Origin: Hymenobacter sp. BRD128
Lineage (GTDB): Bacteria; Bacteroidota; Bacteroidia; Cytophagales; Hymenobacteraceae
Assembly: GCF_013256625.1 (NCBI RefSeq)
Contig: NZ_CP053908.1
Span: 3,906,001 to 3,970,000, forward strand
DNA: 64,000 bases
Reading direction: 5' to 3'
Below are positions 46,541 to 56,842 of the stretch, one piece after another. The stretch's first letter is position 1; every line of letters begins with the position of its first letter. The notes beneath the pieces were generated by a model, which saw nothing but the letters and a program-made list of their open reading frames with translations, was not told the origin of the DNA and made no database searches. A program made the translations under genes and the position numbers.

Positions 46541-48634
46541 CTACTTTTTCGTAATCGTAAACTCGACCCGGCGGTTGAAGCGGCGGGTTTCTTCCTGGTC
46601 GTTGCTGGCAATGGGCTGGGTGCCGCCGTACCCTTTGGTCGTGAGGCGTTTGGCATCAATGCCTTTGCTCACCAGGTATTTCTTCACGGCTTCTACCCGG
46701 TCTTCGCTCAGCTTCAGGTTCAGGGCCGGGTCGCCCTGGTTGTCGGTGTGGCCGCCAATGAGAATTTCGACGGTCGGGTAATCGCGTAGAATTTTCACCA
46801 GGCGCAGTAGCTCGGGAAACGAGCTGGGCTGCAAGTAGTACTTGCTTTGGGGGAAGAAGATGTTGTTGAGTTTTACCTTCTGACCCACCTTAAAGGGCAC
46901 CATGAACAGGTCCTGGTTTTTCTCGGTGTACTTGTCGGCGGCAGTGGCGTCGAGGCTGGCGTTTTCGGCAATGTAGTCCACGGCCTCGGCACGGTAGCCA
47001 TACTGCACGCCGGCGGGCAGCACGATGGTGTAGGAGCCATCGACCGGCGACGATTCAGCCACGCCGATTTCCTCGCCCGTCACCAGGTTTTCGTAGTGAA
47101 TAATGGCCCGGATGGGCTTCTTGGTCACGGCATCGAGCACCTTGCCCTGCACCAGCGTCACCACTTCGGGCTTGAACGCGGGGGCTAGCGCGATGCGAAA
47201 AATATCTTTCGAGCCATCGGTGCCGTTGCGGGTCGACACGAGGTAGGCGTTGTCACCGGCCGCCGACACGGTGTAGTAGGCGTCAAAATCGGGCGAGTTC
47301 ACCACCGGGCCGAGGTTGCGCGGCACGCTCCACTTGGTCCAGGTGCTGTCGAGGCGCTTCGAGTAAAAAATATCGCTCCTGCCGTAGCCGCCGTGCCCGT
47401 CCGAGGCAAAGTACAGCGTCCGGTCGTCCGAGGCCAGGAACGGGGCAAAGTCGGCGCCTGGCGTGTTGATGTTAGGCCCTAGGCTAATGGGCTTGGTCCA
47501 CTGCGTCACGCGTTTGGGGTCAGGCTGCTCACCCACCGGAATGGGTTTCGGAAAGCTCACAAAAATGTCTTGTCCGCCCTGGCCGTCGGGGCGCTCCACG
47601 GCCATGAGCAGCGCCTTGCCCGAAGTGGCCAAGAAGCCGTCAATGTGCTCGGGGTCTTTGTTGATAAAGTTGTCAATCGGCACTTTCTGCGGCACACTCC
47701 AGCCGCCGGGCGTGTGCCGGCTCAGGCTAAAGCCCTTGGGCTGCATGAGGCCGTCTTCATACACGCCGATGAGCAGAGCCACCTGTCCGTTGGCCGACAC
47801 CGAGGCTAGCCCATTGGGGTCTTCGGGGCCGTTGGGGGGCGTGCCCAGGTTTTTGGCCGTGCTCCAGCTCTGGGTTTTGCCACTCACCAGCTTCGAGTAC
47901 CAGATGTCCTGCGGGTCGCGGGCGCCCCCCACGTTGCCGGGGTGAAACTGCCGGGCAAAAAACATCGTGCGCCCGTCGGGCGAAATTACGGGATGGGTAT
48001 CGACGTAGCGACTGTTTACGCTGGGCCCCAGGTTTTTAAGCGTCGAGTCCATCTGCACAGTTTCGACATCGGTCTTCGTCGGAGCCTTAAAATCCTGCTT
48101 CACCATCTGCACTACCACGTTGGCGATGCCAATGGCGTCAAGCTGATTCACGCCCTCCACCTTGGCCGTGTTCATGGTTACGCGCACGCCGATGGTGCGG
48201 TATTTCTCGGGCTTAAACTTAACTTGAAGCGTGCGGTAAGACTCGGGCAGCGGGCCGGGGTTTTTGTTGGTATACACCTCGTGGTGCTCGCCCTTGATGT
48301 CAACCAGCTCAATCTTGGTGACTGAGCCGGGGTTGAAGTTCTCAATTACCGTTACTTGCTGGGCAATGAGCGACTTAGCGAAGCGCACCTCGATAAACTC
48401 ATTGGAGCCGTCCTTGGCCGGAATCCAGGCCTCATTGCTGATTTGGCCTAGCGGCTGGGCGTTGGGCTCGCCCAGCACTTTTTCGGGCGCGAAAGGCTCC
48501 TTGCCTTTGGCTTTTTGGGAGGATACGGCCTCCACCTTCGCGGCCCACAGCACGGTTTGGGCCTGGGCAGTCGGGGCAGCCAGCCAGCCAATGGCCACGG
48601 CCGGCAGAAAAAAGAGCACCGATTTCAAGGTCAT
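46541..48634 (-). CDS. OmpA-domain protein with PD40 propeller (PorE-like)
   Basis: From ATG 48632-48634 the product has 697 residues, with a signal peptide (MTLKSVLFFLPAVAIGWLAA, ending TAQAQ). An N-terminal discoidin-like region is followed by PD40/WD40-like propeller repeats (VISPDGRTMFFARQFHP, FLASDDRTLYFASDGHGGYG, YYTVSAAGDNAYLVS). A CNA-B/carboxypeptidase regulatory domain comes next (GKVLDAVTKKPIRAIIHYE). The OmpA peptidoglycan-binding domain lies at about 590-697 (VEILIGGHTDNQGD, NLKLSEDRVEAVKKYLV). This order fits PorE-type proteins that link T9SS outer-membrane parts to peptidoglycan. Confidence 0.88.
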   Translation of the reverse strand: MTLKSVLFFLPAVAIGWLAAPTAQAQTVLWAAKVEAVSSQKAKGKEPFAPEKVLGEPNAQPLGQISNEAWIPAKDGSNEFIEVRFAKSLIAQQVTVIENFNPGSVTKIELVDIKGEHHEVYTNKNPGPLPESYRTLQVKFKPEKYRTIGVRVTMNTAKVEGVNQLDAIGIANVVVQMVKQDFKAPTKTDVETVQMDSTLKNLGPSVNSRYVDTHPVISPDGRTMFFARQFHPGNVGGARDPQDIWYSKLVSGKTQSWSTAKNLGTPPNGPEDPNGLASVSANGQVALLIGVYEDGLMQPKGFSLSRHTPGGWSVPQKVPIDNFINKDPEHIDGFLATSGKALLMAVERPDGQGGQDIFVSFPKPIPVGEQPDPKRVTQWTKPISLGPNINTPGADFAPFLASDDRTLYFASDGHGGYGRSDIFYSKRLDSTWTKWSVPRNLGPVVNSPDFDAYYTVSAAGDNAYLVSTRNGTDGSKDIFRIALAPAFKPEVVTLVQGKVLDAVTKKPIRAIIHYENLVTGEEIGVAESSPVDGSYTIVLPAGVQYGYRAEAVDYIAENASLDATAADKYTEKNQDLFMVPFKVGQKVKLNNIFFPQSKYYLQPSSFPELLRLVKILRDYPTVEILIGGHTDNQGDPALNLKLSEDRVEAVKKYLVSKGIDAKRLTTKGYGGTQPIASNDQEETRRFNRRVEFTITKK

Positions 48635-48791
48635 AGCGTAAGATAATGTTAAGCGTAAAAACGCACTAGGAAATACTAAAAAAAATACTAGTTTGAAGCT
48701 AGCCAAACACTTGTGGCTACGAACCTAACACTAAATCGGCAAAGCGTATTGTGTGGCGCATCTTTGTGCCATGCCCGAGGCCCCCAAATCT

Positions 48792-49982
48792 ATGCTTGCC
48801 TATGACTACCTGCTCGTGGGTGGCGGCGCGGCCGGCCTGAGCCTGGCCTACCACCTAGCCCAGGAGCCACGCCTGGCCAACAAGCGCGTGCTGCTCATCG
48901 AGCCTGAAGCCAAAAACCGCAACGACCGCACCTGGTCGTTCTGGGCCGATGAGCCCACGCCGTTCGACGCGCTAGCGGTGGGTGAATGGAGGAAAATTGT
49001 CTTCCGCAGCCCCGGTTTCGCGCAGATTTTTGACCTGGGCCGGTATCGTTACCGGACCATTCGGGGCTTAGATTTTTACCAATTCGTACAGCAGGCATTG
49101 GCGAGCCTGCCAACTCAGTTTACGGTGCTACGGGATGAGGTTTTGACCCTCGAAAATACGCTTGGTGGCGTGCGGGTTCGCACCGTGGCCGGCCAAGAAT
49201 TCACGGCTAGCTATGCCTTCGATAGCCGCCCACCCGCCATCGAGCCCCGGCCCGATACGTACCGCTACCTGCTGCAGCACTTTGTAGGGTGGGAGATTGA
49301 AACCACCCGCGACGTATTCGACCCCGAAGTAGTCGAATTCATGGATTTTCGGAGCGCTCAGCAGCGTGAGGCGCGCTTTATGTACGTGCTGCCCTTCGGC
49401 CCGCGCCGCGCGCTGGTCGAGTACACGCTCTTCTCGGCGCGGGTGCTGCCTAAGGCCGAATATGAGACGCAGCTACTTGACTATCTTGCTAATAACCTGG
49501 AATTAATTGCTGCTGATTATCGCATCACGGCCGAAGAAACGGGCGCTATTCCAATGACTGACCACCCGCTGCCGGCTAGGGTGGGGGCGCGCATCATCAA
49601 CCTGGGCACCCGCGCCGGGCGGGCCAAGCCCAGCACGGGCTACGCTTTCCGGCGCATTCAGGCGCAGTCGGCGCGGCTAGCGGCAGCACTGGCGGCTACT
49701 GGCCAGCCGCCGGCCGACCTCACTGGCGACCGCTGGCAATTTCGCCTGTTCGACACGCTGTTGCTCGACATTATGCAGCGCCAAGGCGAAATGACCCGTG
49801 ACATCTTCCGGCAGCTATTTGAGCGCAACCCGGTGGCGCGCATCTTCCGGTTTCTGGACGAAAAAACCAGCTGGACCGATAATCTGCGCGTGATGAGCTC
49901 GGTGGCACCTGGGCCGTTTATGCGTTCCATCGCGCACGTGCTGCGCGGCCGGCCAGGGCAGCGCAAAGACTCGGCGGGTTAA
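48792..49982 (+). CDS. crtY: Lycopene cyclase family protein
   Basis: The 396-residue protein begins MLAYDYLLVGGGAAGLSLAYHLA, the FAD/NAD Rossmann motif of lycopene beta-cyclases. RNDRTWSFWADEPTPFD is the family signature, and YVLPFGPRRALVEYTLFS and PSTGYAFRRIQAQSA are also conserved. The enzyme closes the end rings of lycopene to make beta-carotene, as expected in pink or red Bacteroidota. ATG 48792 is preferred over 48771 because it directly precedes the motif and lies 25 bases from a near-consensus CATCTTTG box (48759-48766). No other carotenoid gene is in the window. Confidence 0.9.
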   Translation: MLAYDYLLVGGGAAGLSLAYHLAQEPRLANKRVLLIEPEAKNRNDRTWSFWADEPTPFDALAVGEWRKIVFRSPGFAQIFDLGRYRYRTIRGLDFYQFVQQALASLPTQFTVLRDEVLTLENTLGGVRVRTVAGQEFTASYAFDSRPPAIEPRPDTYRYLLQHFVGWEIETTRDVFDPEVVEFMDFRSAQQREARFMYVLPFGPRRALVEYTLFSARVLPKAEYETQLLDYLANNLELIAADYRITAEETGAIPMTDHPLPARVGARIINLGTRAGRAKPSTGYAFRRIQAQSARLAAALAATGQPPADLTGDRWQFRLFDTLLLDIMQRQGEMTRDIFRQLFERNPVARIFRFLDEKTSWTDNLRVMSSVAPGPFMRSIAHVLRGRPGQRKDSAG

Positions 49983-50048
49983 AAGGGGTTGCGCATGGTT
50001 TTCGGTAGGCTGCTGCCAGCCTCACCTCGCGAAACCCCTTTTAACCCG
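49975..50048. terminator. Hairpin spanning both convergent stop codons
   Basis: CGGGTTAAAAGGGGTT (49975-49990) is complementary to 50033-50048. The arms include the stop codon of the cyclase gene (49980-49982) and of the ABC gene (50041-50043). A small inner stem (AGGCTG/CAGCCT) lies inside. It would terminate transcription of both. Confidence 0.75.
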
Positions 50049-50784
50049 GCGAAGCCTTGCGCTCTAAGAATTCCCGCTCGGCCCGCACCGCTTCTGCACT
50101 GATAGGCACCAGTGGCGGCCGGGGCCGCGACAGATTAAGCAAAAAGCCGGGCATCTCGGCTAGGCTATCCAGGTCGTGGGTGCTGCACAAGATGGTGCGC
50201 TTTTCAACAGTTACCCAATCACTTAATAAGGAAAAAACGCGCCGCCGGTGGTATACGTCGAGTTGCTGCGTAGGCTCGTCGAGCAGGTACAGCGGGGCCG
50301 CTTGCAGGCTGAGTTGAGCTAGCCACACCAGCTGCTGCTCGCCGCCCGATAGCTGCCGAAAATCCTGGCTAGCCAGGTGGCTGGCGCCCACGGCCGCTAG
50401 GGCCGCGTCGGCGCGGGCATAGTCGTGGGCCCCGTAAGTGCTAAATAAGCCGTGGTGGCGGTAGCGGCCCATCACCACCAGCTCGCGCACGGCCAGGCTG
50501 AAGTCGAGCGCCCCGCGCTGGGGCAGGTAGCCCAGCCGCCGGGCCAGCGCCGGTGCGCGCAGCGTGCGTAGCTCCTCGGGGCCACTCAGCCGCACCGAGC
50601 CCTGGTAGGGCAGCTGCCCCGTGAGCACCCGAAACAGCGTGGTTTTGCCCGCGCCATTGTGCCCCAGCACGGCCACGAAGGTGGGCGCAGCGGGTAGTAC
50701 TAACGAAAAATCGCGGAGTAGCACCCGGCTGGGGTACCCCGCGATTAAGTTTTCAATGAACAGTGAATAGTGAGCAGTGGACAA
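50041..50784 (-). CDS. Orphan ABC transporter ATPase (FecE/BtuD type)
   Basis: The 247-residue protein is a complete ATPase: Walker A LGHNGAGKTTLFRVL, Q-loop LGYLPQRG, signature LSGGEQQLVWLAQL, Walker B LYLLDEPTQQLD, H-loop CSTHDLDSL. The long PQRGALDFSLAVRELVVMGRYRHHG stretch is typical of iron-siderophore/heme/cobalamin importers. No permease or binding protein is next to it. There is no ATG: the frame starts at TTG 50782-50784, in a sequence (TTGTCCACTGCTCACTATTC) that looks non-coding, so the true start may lie at a later alternative codon. Confidence 0.85.
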   Translation of the reverse strand: MSTAHYSLFIENLIAGYPSRVLLRDFSLVLPAAPTFVAVLGHNGAGKTTLFRVLTGQLPYQGSVRLSGPEELRTLRAPALARRLGYLPQRGALDFSLAVRELVVMGRYRHHGLFSTYGAHDYARADAALAAVGASHLASQDFRQLSGGEQQLVWLAQLSLQAAPLYLLDEPTQQLDVYHRRRVFSLLSDWVTVEKRTILCSTHDLDSLAEMPGFLLNLSRPRPPLVPISAEAVRAEREFLERKASPG

Positions 50785-50834
50785 TTGTGCTTGATTTACA
50801 ATTGATAACTAATCCCTACTCACTGGTAACTAAC

Positions 50835-51056
50835 CTAGTACTCGTCCTCGTTGAACATGAAGTCCTCCTTAGTCGGATAGTCGGGCCACACCTCTTCGAT
50901 GTTTTCGTAGGGCTGCCCATCGTCTTCCAGACCTTGCAGGTTTTCAACCACTTCCATCGGGGCGCCCGAGCGGATAGAAAAGTCGATTAGTTCGTCTTTG
51001 GTGGCGGGCCAGGGCGCATCTTCCAAGTAGGAAGCAAGTTCAAGAGTCCAGTACAT
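50835..51056 (-). CDS. DUF2795 domain protein
   Basis: The 73-residue acidic protein MYWTLELASYLEDAPWPATK then KDELIDFSIRSGAPMEVVENLQ ends in WPDYPTKEDFMFNEDEY. This is the compact DUF2795 pattern that is strongly conserved across Bacteroidota. Function is unknown; the size and charge suggest a small adaptor in the cytoplasm. It stands alone between the ABC and DUF349 genes. Confidence 0.9.
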   Translation of the reverse strand: MYWTLELASYLEDAPWPATKDELIDFSIRSGAPMEVVENLQGLEDDGQPYENIEEVWPDYPTKEDFMFNEDEY

Positions 51057-51134
51057 AGTAGAAAATTGGAAAGACGGGAAAAAAGGTTGCTAAATATAAG
51101 CTGCTCGGTTGCTACGCAAGCATACTAACGAAGG

Positions 51135-52454
51135 TTAGCCCGTGATGGGGAGTTGAAAAAGGGCAATCAGCTCCGTTTTCGTTTGAATTTTTCGCTCGAA
51201 GGTGCGAATTTTTCCTTGCAATAGCTGCCGGAACTGGTCATTGGCGGGCGAAGAGTTGAGCTTGCCCAGGTTATCCTTGAGCGTAGCCAGCTCCTGGCGG
51301 TCGCTCTCAATAAACTTGCGTAGGGCCACCGTGGCGGCCTGGGCGCGCTCGGCGGGGGCTAGCGGGGCCGCTCCTTCGGCCTGGCGCTTGCGTAGGTAGT
51401 AGTCCAAAGCACTCATTTCGAATACTTTATCGCAGGCCAGCATGAAGCGCTGCCAGAGCTGGTCGCTCTCGGGGCCGCGCACCGCACCGCTTTGCTTCCA
51501 CTCGGCTTGCAGGTTTTTGGCCTGGGTCACGCCCTGGTTGGGCGGCAGGGCAATGAGGGCCTCGGCGCGCTTGGCTAGCTCACGCTTGCGCAGCAAGCTT
51601 TCCTCGGGCGAGCCGGGCGCGGCGCCGGGGCGCACTTCGGGCGGCCGCTGGGTTTCGATATGCTTTTTGAGTCGCTCGAAAAAATGATTGTTGGCGGCCC
51701 GGAATTTCGTCCACAGCTCAGCGGCCTGCTTTTTGGGCAAGGTGCCGTTGACTTCGCGCCAAGCCGTCTGCAACTGCTTGAGCTGGCGCGAGGTAGCCTC
51801 AAACTGGTCGGAGTTTTTCAGCGCCTCAGCCTGGTTCACCAGTTCGCGGTAGCGCTCCACGGTGCGGCGGGCCAGCGCCTTGCGGTCGGTCTGGAAGGCT
51901 TTGCGGCGGTCAAAGAAGTTCTGCACCGCGCCGTGAAAGCGGGTTTCCAGTTCCTCAGTCAACGCCTTATCCACGGGGCCGGTTTTGAGCCAGGCCTGGC
52001 GCAGTTCCTTCACGGTTTCACTGGCCGAAATCCACTCCACGGTATCGCGCAGGGCCTCGGCCTGGGCAATGAGGCTGATTTTGGTGGCCAGGTTCTTTTC
52101 GCGGTTGCGGGCCACCGATACGTTGAGCTGCTCCTCGGCCTCCTTGAGGCGGCGGTGCAGGCTCTCGTAGTCGCCGAGGCCGTCGTGCTGCTTGGTTTGC
52201 TCCTGCAGGTGCAGCAGCTTCATCAGAAAAGACCCTTGATTATCAGCAGCTTGCAGGCGTTGCAAGAGCTCGTCGATTTTAGTCCGAAAGGCTTCGTATC
52301 GCTGGGCGAAGTAGCGCAGCGCATCATCGTCGGTGTCTTTTACCTGGCCGATGCGGCGGGCTGGCTGGCCCAAAACGGGGCGCAGCCACACGCCCCCGTC
52401 TTCCACGTAGCCATAGCGGCGAGCTTCCGTGAGCGGGTGGTCGGTGAGTTCCAT
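51135..52454 (-). CDS. DUF349-repeat coiled-coil protein
   Basis: The 439-residue protein is largely helical and charged, with repeats containing W-x-x-x-G-x-V/L and a run of basic residues: AWLKTGPVDKALTEELETRF, LQTAWREVNGTLPKKQAAELWTKFR, LQAEWKQSGAVRGPESDQLWQRFMLACD. These are DUF349 units, each about 75 residues. No enzyme motif is seen. The family is widespread in Bacteroidota; its role is not established. It is monocistronic by position. Confidence 0.85.
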   Translation of the reverse strand: MELTDHPLTEARRYGYVEDGGVWLRPVLGQPARRIGQVKDTDDDALRYFAQRYEAFRTKIDELLQRLQAADNQGSFLMKLLHLQEQTKQHDGLGDYESLHRRLKEAEEQLNVSVARNREKNLATKISLIAQAEALRDTVEWISASETVKELRQAWLKTGPVDKALTEELETRFHGAVQNFFDRRKAFQTDRKALARRTVERYRELVNQAEALKNSDQFEATSRQLKQLQTAWREVNGTLPKKQAAELWTKFRAANNHFFERLKKHIETQRPPEVRPGAAPGSPEESLLRKRELAKRAEALIALPPNQGVTQAKNLQAEWKQSGAVRGPESDQLWQRFMLACDKVFEMSALDYYLRKRQAEGAAPLAPAERAQAATVALRKFIESDRQELATLKDNLGKLNSSPANDQFRQLLQGKIRTFERKIQTKTELIALFQLPITG

Positions 52455-52707
52455 TGGGGAATGGGAAAGATAGAGTGAGGCAAAAACGTCGGCGAGCGCG
52501 GCAGTCGGCCCCGAACGTGATAGGGGAATGAATTACAAGTTTACGCGGAAAATTGGTTGTGAGCGCTTAGCAGGACGTACTTCCGGGCATTAGGTTTCCG
52601 AATGAGGCCAGTTCATGCGGGGCTTTAAGCGTTAATCTTGATTTTGAGGCCCCGCAGTCGACTTTTTTTTCGGGCCGACGCGGCCTAGCCAAGCTGCTTT
52701 TACACGG

Positions 52708-52715
52708 TAGCTTTG
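52708..52715 (+). promoter_or_regulatory. TAnnTTTG box for ettA
   Basis: TAGCTTTG lies 31 bases before the ettA ATG (52747), the same distance seen for asnS and uvrA. No TTG was found at the expected distance upstream. Confidence 0.5.
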
Positions 52716-52746
52716 TGAAATTCCACGCATCCTTCCGCCTATTCTC

Positions 52747-54414
52747 ATGTCCGACCAGCCCACCATTATTTTCAGCATGGCCGGGGTAAGCAAAATTTAC
52801 CCCCCGCAGAAACAAGTTCTCAAAAATATTTACCTCTCATTTTTTTACGGCGCCAAAATTGGTGTGCTCGGCCTCAACGGCTCGGGTAAGTCGAGCCTCT
52901 TGAAAATCATTGCCGGCGTCGATAAGCAGTTTCAGGGTGAGGTGGTGTTTTCGCCCGGCTACTCGGTGGGCTACCTTGAGCAAGAGCCCCAACTCGACCC
53001 TAGCAAAACCGTGCGCGACGTGGTAGAGGAAGGCGTGGCCGAAACCGTGGCCTTGCTCAAAGAATACGACGAAATCAACGAAGCCTTCGGAGCTGAAGAT
53101 GCCGACTTCGACAAGCTGCTCGAGCGACAGGGCACCGTGCAGGAGCGCCTCGACCAGCTCGACGCCTGGAACCTGGACAGCAAGTTGGAGCGCGCCATGG
53201 ACGCCCTGCGCACCCCGCCCCAAGAAGCCGTCATCGGCAACCTTTCGGGCGGCGAGAAGCGCCGCGTGGCGCTGTGCCGCCTGCTACTGCAAGAGCCCGA
53301 CGTGCTGCTGCTGGATGAGCCCACCAACCACCTCGACGCCGAAAGCGTGCTGTGGCTGGAGCAGCATTTGCAGCAGTACAAGGGCACTGTTATCGCCGTA
53401 ACCCACGACCGGTATTTCCTCGACAACGTGGCGGGTTGGATTCTGGAGCTGGACCGGGGCACCGGTATTCCGTGGAAAGGCAATTATAGCTCGTGGCTGG
53501 AACAGAAAACCGACCGGCTAGCCAAGGAAGAAAACTCGGAAAGCAAGCGCGCCAAGACTTTGCAGCGTGAGCTGGACTGGGTGCGCATGTCGCCCAAAGC
53601 CCGCCAGAGCAAGGGCAAGGCCCGCCTGGCCAACTACGAGAAACTGGCCGGCGAAGAAGCCAAGGACAAAGAGCAGAAGCTGGAGCTGTTTATCCCCGAC
53701 GGCCCGCGCCTGGGCGCGCAAGTAATTGAGGCGGAGAATCTGCGCAAAGCCTTCGGCGATAAGCTGCTGTTTGAGAACCTGAGCTTCTCGCTGCCGCAGG
53801 GCGGTATCGTGGGCATCATCGGGCCCAATGGCGCGGGCAAAACCACGCTCTTCCGCATGATAACCGACCAACTGGCGCCCGACGCGGGTACGTTCGTAGT
53901 GGGCCCCACGGTGCAAACGGCCTACATCGACCAGCAGCACGACTCGCTCGATGGCAGCAAGTCGGTGTTTGACACCATCACGGGCGGCACCGAAACCATG
54001 CTGCTAGCTGGCCGGCCCGTCAACTCGCGGGCCTACGTCAGCAAGTTCAACTTCGGCGGCGGCGACCAGGAGAAGAAAGTTGGTACCCTCAGCGGGGGCG
54101 AAAAGAACCGGGTGCACCTAGCTATGACGCTCAAGCAGGGCGCCAACCTGCTGCTGCTCGACGAGCCGACCAACGACCTGGACGTAAATGCCATCCGGGC
54201 CTTGGAAGACGCGCTGGAAAACTTCGCCGGCTGCGCCGTCATCATCAGCCACGACCGCTGGTTTCTGGACCGGCTAGCCACCCACATTCTGGCCTTCGAG
54301 GGCGACTCGGAAGTAGTGTGGTTCGAGGGCAACTTCACCGACTACGAGGAAGCCAAGCGCAAGCGCCTCGGCGATGTGGAGCCCAAGCGCGTGCGCTATA
54401 AGAAGTTGAACTAA
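52747..54414 (+). CDS. ettA: Energy-dependent translational throttle protein EttA (ABC-F)
   Basis: This 555-residue ABC-F ATPase binds the ribosomal E site and gates entry into elongation according to the ATP/ADP ratio. It has two ATPase modules: GLNGSGKSSLLKIIAG, LSGGEKRRVALCRLLL, LLLDEPTNHLD in the first and GPNGAGKTTLFRMI, LSGGEKNRVHLAMTL, LLLDEPTNDLD in the second. The basic linker with WVRMSPKARQSKGKARL is the P-site tRNA interaction motif. The start MSDQPTIIFSMAGVSKIYPP matches EttA. All catalytic Glu residues of Walker B are present. Confidence 0.95.
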   Translation: MSDQPTIIFSMAGVSKIYPPQKQVLKNIYLSFFYGAKIGVLGLNGSGKSSLLKIIAGVDKQFQGEVVFSPGYSVGYLEQEPQLDPSKTVRDVVEEGVAETVALLKEYDEINEAFGAEDADFDKLLERQGTVQERLDQLDAWNLDSKLERAMDALRTPPQEAVIGNLSGGEKRRVALCRLLLQEPDVLLLDEPTNHLDAESVLWLEQHLQQYKGTVIAVTHDRYFLDNVAGWILELDRGTGIPWKGNYSSWLEQKTDRLAKEENSESKRAKTLQRELDWVRMSPKARQSKGKARLANYEKLAGEEAKDKEQKLELFIPDGPRLGAQVIEAENLRKAFGDKLLFENLSFSLPQGGIVGIIGPNGAGKTTLFRMITDQLAPDAGTFVVGPTVQTAYIDQQHDSLDGSKSVFDTITGGTETMLLAGRPVNSRAYVSKFNFGGGDQEKKVGTLSGGEKNRVHLAMTLKQGANLLLLDEPTNDLDVNAIRALEDALENFAGCAVIISHDRWFLDRLATHILAFEGDSEVVWFEGNFTDYEEAKRKRLGDVEPKRVRYKKLN

Positions 54415-54429
54415 TAATTTTAAGGTAAA

Positions 54430-54471
54430 CAAAAAGGCCGTGGTGCAGAATCCTGCGTTACGGCCTTTTTG
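54430..54471. terminator. Bidirectional terminator below ettA
   Basis: CAAAAAGGCCGT (54430-54441) pairs with ACGGCCTTTTTG (54460-54471). A second stem, GCAG (54445-54448) with CTGC (54453-54456), forms within the loop. It lies between ettA and the convergent katG. Confidence 0.85.
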
Positions 54472-54532
54472 CTTCATGATAGGCTAGCCACGTTTTTGGC
54501 TAGGTAGCCCCAGCGGGTGCAGCTACTTTATG

Positions 54533-56842
54533 CTATAAGGCGGTTTCCTCCTTCACGTCGTAGCGGTCGAGCATCATCACCTTGTCCCAAACCTTTACAA
54601 AGGCTTTGACGAAGCGCTTATGGCCGTCGCGGCCGGCGTACACCTCCGCTACGGCGCGCAGCTGGCTGTTGGAGCCAAATACGAGGTCGGCGCGGGTAGC
54701 CATGAAGCCCTTCTTGCCGGCTTCGCGGGGTTCGAGCGAAAAGGTCATGCCCGTGGCATCGGCCTTTTTCCAGTCGTACTCCGTGCTGGTGAGCGTGGTG
54801 AAGAAGTCGTTGGTGAGCACGCCCACGCGGTCGGTGAAGATGCCATAGGGCGAGTTGTCGTGGTTGGCGTTCATCGCGCGCAGGCCGCCGGTCAGCGCCA
54901 CCCACTCGGGAGCGGTGAGGGCCAGCAGCTGCGCCTTGTCGAGAAACATTTCCTCGGGCGTCACGCCCTGCGAGATGTCGCTGAAGCCTTTGTCGAGGTA
55001 GTTGCGGAAGCCGTCGGCCACGGGCTTGAGCCAGGTAAACATCTCAATGTCAGTTAGCTCCTGGGTAGTATCGCGGCGGCCCGGCGTAAAGGGCACCTGG
55101 GTAGGCACGCCCGCATCGGCGGCAGCCTTTTCGAGCGCCGCGCAGCCACCCAGCACGAGGAGGTCGGCGAGCGATACCTTCTTGCCGCCCGTAGCCGAGC
55201 CGTTAAACTTCTCCATGAGCCCGCGCAGGGCGGCCACTACGGGCACCGTGCGGCGATTCACCGCCCAGTCTTTTTGCGGGGCTAGCGCGAGCCGGCCGCC
55301 GTTGGCGCCGCCGCGCTTGTCGCTGTGGCGGTGCGTCACGGCCGCCGAGAAGGCGGTGTACACGAGGTCAGAAACCGACACGCCCAAGGCCAGAATATCT
55401 TTTTTCAGCGCTGCCACGTCGGCCGCGTCGATGGGGGCGTAATCGGCCAGCGGAATCGGGTCCTGCCACAGCAGGTCGTTCTCGTTGCGCTTTTCGGGGC
55501 CGAGGTAGCGCTCGCGCGGGCCCATGTCGCGGTGGGTCAGCTTGTACCAGGCTTTGGAGAAGGCCTGGGTGAAGGCGTCGAAATCGTGCAGAAATTTCTC
55601 GCACACTTTCCGATACTCCGGGTCTTCCTTCAGCGCGATGTCGGTCGTCATCATCATCAGCCGGTTCAGCTGGCCGGGAATGTGGGCGTCGGGTGTTTTA
55701 GGGGCGCTAGGGTCCACGGGCGTCCATTGCAGCGAGCCGGCCGGGCTTTTCTCCTGCTTCCAATCAAACTTGAATAGATTGGTGAGGTAGTCGTTATCCC
55801 ACTGCGTGGGGTTGGGCGTCCAGCTACCCTCGATGCCATTGGTCATCGTGTTTTCGGCATTGCCCTTGCCCCGGGGATTGTGCCAGCCCAGGCCCATAGC
55901 CTCCATCGGCGCGATTTCGGGGGGCATGCCAATTTCGGTACTTGGCACCATGCCGTGGCTTTTGCCAAAGGCGTGGCCGCCGGCAATGAGGGCCACGGTT
56001 TCCTCGTCGTTCATGGCCATGCGCGAGAACGAAATACGAATATCGCGCGCTGCGCCCAGCGGGTCGCCGTTGGCGTAGGGGCCCTCGGGGTTCACGTAAA
56101 TAAGGGCCTGGTGCGTGGCGCCCAGCGGGTTTTCGAGGTCGTAGTCGGCGTCGCCGTTGTGGCCGCGCCAGCGCTTATCGCGGCTCACCATTTTGTCGGG
56201 CGACTCAGCCGTTCGCAAATCGTGTATCACCTCGGGGCCCCAGTAAGTAGCATTGTCGGCCTCCCAGGCATCGTGGCGACCGCCGGCAAAGCCATAGGTC
56301 GGAAAGCCCATAATTTCGAGCGCGCAGTTGCCGGTCAGCACAATCAGGTCGGCCCACGAGAGCGAGCTGCCATACTTCTGCTTGATGGGCCACAGCAGGC
56401 GGCGCGACTTGTCGGTGTTGCCGTTGTCCCACCAACTGTTGATGGGCGCGAAGCGCTGCAACGCCTCGCCCGCGCCGCCGCGGCCATCGGCAATGCGGTA
56501 GGTGCCGGCCGAGTGCCAGGCCATGCGTATCATCTGCGGCCCGTAGTTGCCGTAGTCCGAGGGCCACCAGTCTACCGACGAGGTCAAGAAGCCCTTGATT
56601 TCCTGCTTCAGCGCCTCTAAATCAATGGAGTTGAAAGCCTCGGTGTAGCTGAAATCCTCGCCCAGCGGGTTGGCCTGCGGGCTATTCTGGTGCAGCACTT
56701 CCACCCGCAGCCGGTTGGGATACCAGTCGGATAGGGTAGGGGGCGTGCCCTCCGCGCCGCCAATGCGGTCGCCGCCGAAGGGGCACTTGCCCCCCATCTC
56801 AAAGGTCTTGGTGTCAGTTTTGTCGTGGGTGATATTGAGCAT
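54533..56842 (-). CDS. katG: Catalase-peroxidase
   Basis: KatG destroys hydrogen peroxide by catalase and peroxidase cycles in the cytoplasm with one heme. The 769-residue protein has the distal heme site [13 protein letters not shown] (Arg-Trp-His) and the proximal [13 protein letters not shown]. The tyrosine of the Met-Tyr-Trp crosslink is in [14 protein letters not shown]. The duplicated C-terminal half ([27 protein letters not shown]) is complete. ATG at 56840-56842 fits the usual start [20 protein letters not shown]. It is convergent with ettA. Regulation by OxyR is usual in the family; no site could be identified here. Confidence 0.97.
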   Translation of the reverse strand: MLNITHDKTDTKTFEMGGKCPFGGDRIGGAEGTPPTLSDWYPNRLRVEVLHQNSPQANPLGEDFSYTEAFNSIDLEALKQEIKGFLTSSVDWWPSDYGNYGPQMIRMAWHSAGTYRIADGRGGAGEALQRFAPINSWWDNGNTDKSRRLLWPIKQKYGSSLSWADLIVLTGNCALEIMGFPTYGFAGGRHDAWEADNATYWGPEVIHDLRTAESPDKMVSRDKRWRGHNGDADYDLENPLGATHQALIYVNPEGPYANGDPLGAARDIRISFSRMAMNDEETVALIAGGHAFGKSHGMVPSTEIGMPPEIAPMEAMGLGWHNPRGKGNAENTMTNGIEGSWTPNPTQWDNDYLTNLFKFDWKQEKSPAGSLQWTPVDPSAPKTPDAHIPGQLNRLMMMTTDIALKEDPEYRKVCEKFLHDFDAFTQAFSKAWYKLTHRDMGPRERYLGPEKRNENDLLWQDPIPLADYAPIDAADVAALKKDILALGVSVSDLVYTAFSAAVTHRHSDKRGGANGGRLALAPQKDWAVNRRTVPVVAALRGLMEKFNGSATGGKKVSLADLLVLGGCAALEKAAADAGVPTQVPFTPGRRDTTQELTDIEMFTWLKPVADGFRNYLDKGFSDISQGVTPEEMFLDKAQLLALTAPEWVALTGGLRAMNANHDNSPYGIFTDRVGVLTNDFFTTLTSTEYDWKKADATGMTFSLEPREAGKKGFMATRADLVFGSNSQLRAVAEVYAGRDGHKRFVKAFVKVWDKVMMLDRYDVKEETAL

